NCBI GenBank assembly: GCA_031278665.1
Contig: JAITKC010000281.1
Span: forward strand, 1 to 12,122
Direction: 5' to 3'
Source: Bifidobacteriaceae bacterium
GTDB lineage: Bacteria; Actinomycetota; Actinomycetes; Actinomycetales; WQXJ01
Length of the DNA: 12,122 nt
In this document: piece by piece, positions 9,401-12,122 of the stretch
Layout of the letters: the number at the start of each line of letters is the position of its first letter
Position numbering within the stretch: the first letter of the stretch is position 1
Made by a program: the position numbers and the translations under genes
The notes under the pieces: model-generated
What the model was told of the DNA's origin: nothing
Databases searched by the model: none
Seen by the model: only the letters and a program-made list of their open reading frames with translations

Positions 9401-12122
9401 GTTCGCCGGATACCACACGGCCGTCCACAGACTTGGGTCGTCGACCAAAGCGGACTGCCCGATGTCGGTCAGGTCGTCCCGGAGCACCAGCGGCGACTGC
9501 TCGGTGTAGTCCACCCCGCCGGCGTGTTCGGCCACGATGGTGTAGGTGACCACGTCGCCGGCCCTGGGCACTTGGTTTTGTTCCAGCGTTTGTCCGTCGC
9601 GGGTGATCTGATAGGTCTTGGTCAAGTTCACCGCCGGCAGCGGCGAATCCGATTTGGCGCAGGGCTCGCCCGTCACGGCGTCCAAAGGAGAAGCCTTGCA
9701 TTCGGGCTTGTCCGGCGCGGCGAGAGTCGAATCGGCCGGCTGCCAGGCCACGTTGACCAGGGCCGAGTCGGCGCAGTTCTGAGTCGTGACCTGATAGGCG
9801 ATAGTCGCCGACTGGCCCGGGCCCAGGTCGCCTTTCCAGGTCAAACGCGGGGGTGTGGAGCCAGAGCCAGCGCCGTAGGAGGCGGACCCCGTGCTGGCCG
9901 ACAGCGAGCCGTCGACCCAGTCCGCGCAGCCGTTGTCGATCACATCGCCCAGGTCGTCGACCACTTTCGCGCCGCTGATCGGCGCCGCGCCGATGTTCGT
10001 GACCACGACCTGGTAGGCGACCGTCTTGCCGACGGCGAAGGGCGAGGGCATATTGGAGGACTTGGCGATCCGCAGCACCGGGAACTCGACGTCCACCCGC
10101 GCGCAGCGCCGGTTGGTGACCGGATCGACTATGCCCGACCCGGTCGATGCCGCGCAGGCCGGCGCCCCGACAGTCCCTCCCAGCTCGAAGACGATATTGC
10201 GGAAACTGCCGTCGCCGGCGGCGGTCAACACCACGGTGTATTGGATCTGAGCCGATTCGCCCGCCTTGAGGGCGCCGATGTAGGTCATAATCGGCGGCAG
10301 CGTCCAAGCCAAGCCCCCGGGCGAGCCGAGTGTTAACACCGGCGCGGACGTCAAAGTGGCGTCCCCCAGAGTCGAGGCCAGGGAATCGGTCAGCTCCAGC
10401 GGGTGTTTTTCGGTGTAATCGGTGTTCGAATCGTTCTTGACGTCGATAGTGAAAATCAGTTCGTCGCCCGGACTCAAAGCGCCGTCCCCGTTGGTGTCAT
10501 CGTGAGTGTAGGACTTGGTCAAGGAGAAGTCCGGGATTTTGTATTCCACCACGTCACACGGCTCGCCGGTGTCGCTGTCGAAGCCCAGGCCGGTGTCGCA
10601 ATTGGCAGGCCGGGTCGGCGCGGTCTTGCGGTTACCGGCCAGCGGCGACCAGGCCACGTTCTCGACCACGCCGTTGCCGCCCGGCCGAAGCGTGACGTCG
10701 TATTCGATTTTGACTGTCGCGCCGACCGCCAGGACGCCCTCCCAGCGCAACTGTTTGATCACATCTCCCAAATAGACCGGCGCGGGCGGGTTCGGGTTGA
10801 CCTCCCGGCTGACCGTCAGGTTGAAAGGCGCGCCGACGGCATCGTCCAACACGTCGGTCAGATCGTCGTGCACCAGCGCCGTGGCGCTGGTGGTGAAGGC
10901 GGCGTTGCCGACGTTCTTGGCGGTGATCGTGTAATGAACCGTGTCGCCGGTCCGGGGGTCATCGGCGTCCGAGGACTTCGCGATCTCGAGCAGCGGCCGG
11001 TCCAAGACCGAAACGGCGCAATCCTCGCCGCTGTCCGGGTCGTCGACCTGGGGAGGCTCCTGGTCGCAATCCGGCGTCTCGAAGGGAGTGACTCTGGGCG
11101 CCCAGGCGACATTGCGCAGCCTGCCCGCCCCGCTGGTCCCCAAGGTGACCGAGTAGGTGATGACGACCTCTTCGCCGACGCCCAACGCCCCCTGCCATTT
11201 CAGAAGGTCGCGCGCTTCGCCGCCAGCGGCGGCCGTGAACACCGGCGCCGCCACGGCGACGCCTTCGACTTTGGCGGCGGCGTCATCGTTATAAGCCGCC
11301 CCGGCCAACACTCCGGTCAAGTCGTCCCAGATCGGCACCGGGTTGTCGGCGGTGTACGGGGCGGCGCCCACATTGGCGCCGGTGATGGTGTAAGTCACCT
11401 TCGCGCCGGGGATCGGACCGAAGCCCCCCTCGACAGTCGTCGTCTTCGACAGCCCCAGCAGCGGCCGCGCTTCGACCACCTGCGCGCAGGGTTCGCCGGT
11501 CGAGGCCAAGTCGCCGTTGATCGGATTGCCGTCAGCGTCGACGCAACTGGGCGCCGGAGGCGGCGAGACGCCGGGGCCGGGCGGCGTCTGCCCGCGCGGC
11601 GCCCAGGCGGTGTTCCCGGTGAGGCCGTTGCCGTGTCCGGCGGCCGTGAACGAATAGCTGATGACGACGGTCTCGCCCTTCGCCAGCTCGCCCACCCAAT
11701 AGAGGCGGCGAGTCGGCAGATCGACTGTCAAATCGCCCGCCGCCGCGCCGGCGACTTCGGCTTTGGCGTCGTTGTTATAGGTCATGCCGTCAATCACTTC
11801 GGTCAGGTCGTCGGCCAGCACCAGCGGCCGGTCGGCGCCGAAATCGCCTTCGCCGGTGTTGGTGGCGGTGACCGTGAACGCGATCTTGTCACCCGGATGG
11901 ATATAGTCCTCGGAGTCGACTGTCTTGACAATCTTCAGCCGGGGCAGGTCGTGGCTGATCACCGCGCAGACCTCGCCGGTCTGCGAGTCGGGGCTGTCGG
12001 CGCAGTCCGGGGCCGCCGTCGGCTTCGCCACCGGGTCGGCGGGAAGCCAGGCCACATTCCTCAGGCCGCCGTCGCCGGCGGCCGTCAGGCGCACGGTATA
12101 TGTCAACGTGACCGATTCATTC
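401..12122 (-). CDS. Giant sortase-anchored surface protein of tandem DUF11-type Ig-like domains (5' partial)
   Basis: A single reading frame crosses the whole region and encodes at least 3,906 residues. The N-terminus is missing: the TTG at 12104-12106 lies inside a conserved VTLTYTV strand motif, and the frame stays open to 12121. The visible protein is half a domain (d0), 25 full domains (d1-d25; 137-168 residues each), then LPFSG, a hydrophobic segment and RRRRRQT before TAG. The domain consensus is LLEIaKSs...PGDtvtYTvt.kNtG...FT...PavvDDLt.vLDDA...l.W.GpLa.GetVtiTYsVtL..gGdg.lrNVAW.P..PP.C...TGEpCA. This matches the DUF11/DUF7507 type of repeat found in long surface proteins. The likely role is a wall-attached stalk or adhesin; any ligand-binding head would be in the missing N-terminus. 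A signal peptide is expected but not visible. No partner genes are visible, and the downstream pgl gene is convergent and unrelated. Confidence 0.93.
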   Translation of the reverse strand, partial: NESVTLTYTVRLTAAGDGGLRNVAWLPADPVAKPTAAPDCADSPDSQTGEVCAVISHDLPRLKIVKTVDSEDYIHPGDKIAFTVTATNTGEGDFGADRPLVLADDLTEVIDGMTYNNDAKAEVAGAAAGDLTVDLPTRRLYWVGELAKGETVVISYSFTAAGHGNGLTGNTAWAPRGQTPPGPGVSPPPAPSCVDADGNPINGDLASTGEPCAQVVEARPLLGLSKTTTVEGGFGPIPGAKVTYTITGANVGAAPYTADNPVPIWDDLTGVLAGAAYNDDAAAKVEGVAVAAPVFTAAAGGEARDLLKWQGALGVGEEVVITYSVTLGTSGAGRLRNVAWAPRVTPFETPDCDQEPPQVDDPDSGEDCAVSVLDRPLLEIAKSSDADDPRTGDTVHYTITAKNVGNAAFTTSATALVHDDLTDVLDDAVGAPFNLTVSREVNPNPPAPVYLGDVIKQLRWEGVLAVGATVKIEYDVTLRPGGNGVVENVAWSPLAGNRKTAPTRPANCDTGLGFDSDTGEPCDVVEYKIPDFSLTKSYTHDDTNGDGALSPGDELIFTIDVKNDSNTDYTEKHPLELTDSLASTLGDATLTSAPVLTLGSPGGLAWTLPPIMTYIGALKAGESAQIQYTVVLTAAGDGSFRNIVFELGGTVGAPACAASTGSGIVDPVTNRRCARVDVEFPVLRIAKSSNMPSPFAVGKTVAYQVVVTNIGAAPISGAKVVDDLGDVIDNGCADWVDGSLSASTGSASYGAGSGSTPPRLTWKGDLGPGQSATIAYQVTTQNCADSALVNVAWQPADSTLAAPDKPECKASPLDAVTGEPCAKSDSPLPAVNLTKTYQITRDGQTLEQNQVPRAGDVVTYTIVAEHAGGVDYTEQSPLVLRDDLTDIGQSALVDDPSLWTAVWYPANSQGDKGAFASSGGAVVWTGTLVQGQTVTLKFSAELLGAGAGRVRNVVWEPANPYQPNPPVPECGDDGRTRSTPDEACAEAVFVRPALKVTKQAMMTPDRTPLQTGDTVVFTVTIENTGAAAFTAADPARFYDSLEDVLSGASYNNDAAIVEDDGSKGTVSCVLDAEGVCERIEWQGPLAVGASVSVTFSATLEGKGEAVLYNVAWAPTDQADTDPPTCQVAADGAAANVDPVTREPCDRVELPRSLIHVEKVVAGPEAPRAGDTLTYSVAFRNIGDAGYDQTNPAHLYDDLSEVLKNAKYNDDAKASGGQGEIEYSAGLLHWSGALPAWAQVTITYTVTLTGGGTPSFTNVAWVPADGDETDPQPPDDWEDLCPPKHDVPDADEVTRCASAEVDRGLLTVKKEVVDSPALPHTGDLLTYQVTMTNTGRADYSQARPAALRDDLTGVLTGAYYQAGATAQYASPSGTAPAPSYSAPYVVWSGPLAAGQSVTVTYKVLLRSSETAQVANLAWSPNRPFTSTVPPAPKQCDRETGFDAETGEPCAELVLDRGLLTLSKTVNLDDLPGSVAGAGDKLTYTVEVKNISELKYEGDDLAVAWVDVSGVLAGAVWVDGSESASAGTATYIPASETNPVAKIKWSGPLAPAGQSGDTATFSYQVVVAAAGVGLLRGVAWVPFDQQATDPAAPTCEGSTDGQPVISISQGELCAGLNVYLPQLAMIKLSTPTGPALVGDLIAYQLIATNIGAADFPDGRPAVLWDDLGVILDDADLVDDSLEASTGQVGFDADTNKLTWQGALKVNAMVVIDFKVKVVGGGDGRLRNVVYQPFESLPGSPVCDQQSGQADPATGQACAFDNHPLPKLTLAKELLTPAPWAQGKQAEYKVTIANTGAAAFTQAKPAVVVDDISDLLDGGVFNHDQKAVNALGQDVGALSYAAGRLTWSGALGAGEAVTLTYSVTWLAVGDGQMSNVAWQPVDPADPGDPPACLDEAGEPITAEVDADSGDLVQGTGGVDPGLGQPCAATLQYRPLLEIEKKSTPSGSPLTAGDKVFYTVTAKNVGQAAYTNDFKAVVEDSLSALLGATLFNHDAQAKVGGDAVDPPVFDATTARLRWEGPLEVGQTVTITFSITLLAGGVGVGRNVAWSPVKPELATPPQPICSAADAAVGRDSLSGEPCDDDTYFRPTLSLVKSSDAASPKPGDIVKFTLVATNTSAVDFTKEVPAIVQDYLGDVLDDASFVGEQPAQVAPAVGDLVYDEQAEMVTWSGALKAGESVTITIEVELLSTGDGYVRNVAWRPNVPGDPTPPACDAIVVDTETVQPCATAQFDKSGLELTKTANPPDPMPGATVAYTLTLKNTGRIAFTDQSPVWLWDDLAAVLAAGTLVEGPSADRPGTFNLSSQSQGLIGWYGPLAPDDTVTVTYKVKLEDTMDATHGENIAWVPSDPSDLNTPKCVEGDHPGVDYQTGEVCAKVTLTPPVLEIAKSSTLTRPGFAAPPPYARPGDKVEYTLRIKNVGSGAYTTTHPAVVVDSLQNVLDDATWDDAAQIVSGLGALKWSQPEQRLTWSGELGVGVEVVITYSVTVKSGGDGELANVVWVPENPDSPGQPPACDQAEGEWCASDQVPLPELSIVKSVAQTPPDGAWQAGVRLTYTLTLKNTGAGDFGAQNLATVRDDLTNVLDDAVWAGVVSSPASGSVKWDSPVLTWSGPLASGETVKLVYAVDLTPAGDGRLRNVAWFPLQPDDPSPPMPDCSKPEDGLASTGEPCAEIDQLRAILEIVSKSAEGGAFARPGDTLTYTIRARNRGPVDFTATDPAVVADSLKDLLDDIEDFDPTSASDGAAGGAFTYTEPVLVWRGPLASGAEVVLTYQIRLAAGGDGKMANVAWAPKDPLQNSPLTPDCDDPAALSSGGVFNRLVGVDPKTGESCATVELLPPVIELTKTAKLTHAGSAAAQGGARAGDQVEYTLKLRNTGLGDFTDANPAVVVDWLEQVLDDCEAFDPATASDNGAVGDLSYQEPALTWSGPLAAGAEVTITYTVKLAAAGDRLLTNVAWAPEDPDAPGSAPTCPQSSGDWCATDEVRLAALSIKKSMTRALGADGLPGSRLTYTLTLTNIGPGDFTEAYPAVVRDDLTNVLDDAFWAGVLSKPAAGSLTWASPVLTWSGPLGSGATVKLVYAVDLTALGDGVLRNLVWFPRDPLDSSPPQPACSAPDSGLEPGVAEPCAVVEISRPVLEIVSKSVDSGGYVRPGDTLTYTIRARNRGPVDFTAGDPAVVMDSLAALLDDVEPFDLATASDGAAGGQFSYAEPVLTWRGPLAAGGEVTLTYTVRLRSGGDARIDNLTWSPSDPSKANPPACAAVGLSAGDAFARSASGGVDALTGEACALVELRPPVLAITKSSLLVRPGLDLTPTYARAGDLVEYEFQIDNTGLGDYTAAHPAVVVDSLADALDDAEPFDLSTASDGGAGGQLSYDEPLLRWSGSLPAGSSVTVTYRLTLREGGDRVVKNVVWAPADPEEPGEPPNCDDPAAQWCAEDEVDMPKLTIAKAAEWSWSAVTYRLTFANAGPGDFTADSPALVRDDLTAVLDDAVWVGLVSQPAAGSVTWESPVLSWTGPLAAGQTVELAYAVALTALGDGWLKNVAWFPDDPVLLAPPDCSPGEGSVAPGGEPCAEVVDQRPILEVVSKQVQGQAGGVVDGVIDARPDEWLTYTVVVRNRGQAGFTAANPAVVADSLAELLDDVEPFDLAKASDGGAGGEFSYDQPALTWRGPISAGGEVSLTYAVQLRGGGDGRLKNVAWSPKPADPPPDPPVAPGCDDPDSDGLDPVTGESCAASDVTTPVLAVAKKVQAPSPVAVGDILRYTVEVVNTSPFDFDADRPAQVIDDLSAVLDDAAYLGDAKASAGAVVFSGQRLIWTGALAAGQRADIAYSVKVVGGGDGWARNIAWAPWSGSSTQVESPPKVCQTTCSSVGVEVPARLPFSGMGGLPLLVLASLAAIAGGAVLAAGAARRRRRQT
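404..517 (-). other. Cell-wall sorting signal: LPFSG motif, membrane segment, Arg tail
   Basis: LPFSG (503-517) is a variant of the LPXTG sortase motif with Ser in place of Thr. It is followed by MGG, about 23 hydrophobic residues rich in Leu and Ala, and the positive tail RRRRRQT at the stop. By the established sortase mechanism, cleavage would fall between Ser and Gly, linking the protein to the cell wall or to a pilin-like partner. The motif lies only 17 residues after the last linker cysteine pair begins, so there is almost no wall-spanning spacer beyond d25. Confidence 0.88.
518..934 (-). other. Domain d25, last Ig-like repeat before the wall anchor
   Basis: This 139-residue stretch starts at TPVLAVAKK and carries the Lys, VIDDLSAVLDDA and ARNIAWAP blocks. 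Its linker is the shortest in the array: two cysteines three residues apart (VCQTTC) followed by SSVGVEVPAR and the sorting signal. It does not fit the A, B or C types of the preceding triads and looks like a distinct terminal unit. Confidence 0.85.
935..2269 (-). repeat. Triad 3 of the three-domain superrepeat (d22-d23-d24, types A-B-C)
   Basis: 1,335 bp: A = d22 (1826-2269, 444 bp, PPVLAITKSS), B = d23 (1415-1825, 411 bp, MPKLTIAKAA), C = d24 (935-1414, 480 bp, RPILEVVSKQ). Type A has an extra stretch before its AGD motif and ends in a C-x7-C linker with Trp before the second Cys. Type B carries VRDDLTxVLDDA and NVAWFP. Type C carries VVxRNRG and the VVSK first strand. B here is 30 bp shorter than in the other triads. 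Confidence 0.85.
2270..3631 (-). repeat. Triad 2 of the three-domain superrepeat (d19-d20-d21, types A-B-C)
   Basis: 1,362 bp: A = d19 (3188-3631, 444 bp, PPVIELTKTA), B = d20 (2747-3187, 441 bp, LAALSIKKSM), C = d21 (2270-2746, 477 bp, RPVLEIVSKS). The A-to-B linker is C-x7-C (CPQSSGDWC) and the C-to-A linker is long (26 residues between cysteines). B and C match the same-type domains of triad 1 closely in protein, and C shares a 38-bp perfect DNA match with it. A shares its linker and insert with d16 but not its core. Confidence 0.87.
3632..4996 (-). repeat. Triad 1 of the three-domain superrepeat (d16-d17-d18, types A-B-C)
   Basis: 1,365 bp: A = d16 (4553-4996, 444 bp, PPVLEIAKSS), B = d17 (4112-4552, 441 bp, LPELSIVKSV), C = d18 (3632-4111, 480 bp, RAILEIVSKS). 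Same order and near-equal unit lengths as triads 2 and 3. B is recognised by VRDDLTNVLDDAVWAGV and RNVAWFP, C by TYTIRARNRGPVDFTA. The core of d16 differs from the other A domains. Confidence 0.87.
4997..11947 (-). repeat. Domains d1-d15: diverged tandem Ig-like repeats
   Basis: Fifteen full domains, each beginning at the first-strand motif (such as RPLLEIAKSS). Upper-end positions: d1 11947, d2 11467, d3 10999, d4 10537, d5 10084, d6 9640, d7 9151, d8 8671, d9 8218, d10 7759, d11 7270, d12 6838, d13 6334, d14 5872, d15 5437; each runs to one base above the next start and d15 ends at 4997. Lengths are 432-504 bp, all multiples of three. The domains share only the consensus blocks and show no clear super-period, unlike d16-d24. 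Odd members: d4 (EF-hand-like loop), d5 and d7 (extra cysteine pairs), d10 (missing Asp and Asn), d12 (longest linker). Confidence 0.88.
10463..10498 (-). other. EF-hand-like calcium loop in domain d4
   Basis: Twelve residues DTNGDGALSPGD match the D-x-[DN]-x-D-G-x-[LIV]-x-x-x-D pattern of EF-hand and dockerin calcium loops. It is an insertion before the family's usual PGD motif, preceded by YTHD. No other domain in the window has it. Calcium binding is inferred from the pattern only, since no flanking helices are visible. Confidence 0.5.
11948..12122 (-). other. Domain d0, C-terminal half only (cut by the window edge)
   Basis: Reading from the edge: NESVTLTYTVRL, LRNVAWLPADP, then a linker with two cysteines (PDCADSPDSQTGEVCAV). 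These are the last strands of another array member, which shows that the repeat continues beyond the window. The TTG at 12104-12106 codes for the Leu of VTLTYTV and is not a start codon. Confidence 0.9.

Noticed and set aside
7940..10336. A 798-codon open frame on the plus strand
   Set aside because: Same codon register as the giant gene and the same explanation; low-complexity Arg/Gly/Val/His composition, no family motif and no sensible start region.
12104..12106. TTG as a possible start of the giant gene
   Set aside because: It encodes Leu inside the conserved strand VTLTYTV, the frame is open further right, and no signal peptide follows.
935..12122. CRISPR array or tandem DNA repeat element as the reason for the periodicity
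   Set aside because: The period is 410-504 bp, always in multiples of three, with one open frame and conserved protein motifs; it is a coding domain repeat.

Overview
The window looks like the chromosome of a high-GC Gram-positive bacterium, most likely an actinomycete (Actinomycetota). The DNA is strongly GC-rich with G/C-ending codons. The main gene ends in a sortase cell-wall sorting signal, and the left-edge gene resembles actinobacterial 6-phosphogluconolactonase. I cannot name a genus.

Layout. Positions 1-294 (+) hold the 3' end of a gene entering from the left, probably pgl. Its C-terminal region is interrupted by a run of about 48 Ala/Pro/Ser residues. Positions 295-400 are a short gap between convergent genes, filled by a 44-bp tandem duplication that also covers the pgl stop codon. 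Everything from 401 to the right edge (12122, minus strand) is a single gene. It is complete at its 3' end and cut at its 5' end, and encodes at least 3,906 residues of a giant surface protein.

The giant protein is a string of Ig-like DUF11-type domains of 137-168 residues each: half a domain at the right edge, then 25 full domains, then an LPFSG sorting signal, a membrane segment and an Arg tail. I numbered the domains d0 to d25 from the N-terminal side and placed each boundary by codon. Almost every domain has a Lys in its first strand, an Asp in the middle and an Asn in its last strand, which could form an intramolecular isopeptide bond. Every domain is followed by a pair of cysteines in the linker. 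Domains d16 to d24 form a higher-order repeat, three successive copies of an A-B-C trio of about 1.36 kb.

The most informative details are these. One domain (d10) has lost both the Asp and the Asn of the putative isopeptide set while keeping the Lys. The three-domain trio is triplicated next to the wall anchor. A cysteine pair is present in all 26 linkers. A low-complexity insertion lies inside the probable pgl enzyme. No RNA genes, CRISPR arrays, transposases or recognisable promoters were seen; the giant gene's promoter and N-terminus lie beyond the right edge.
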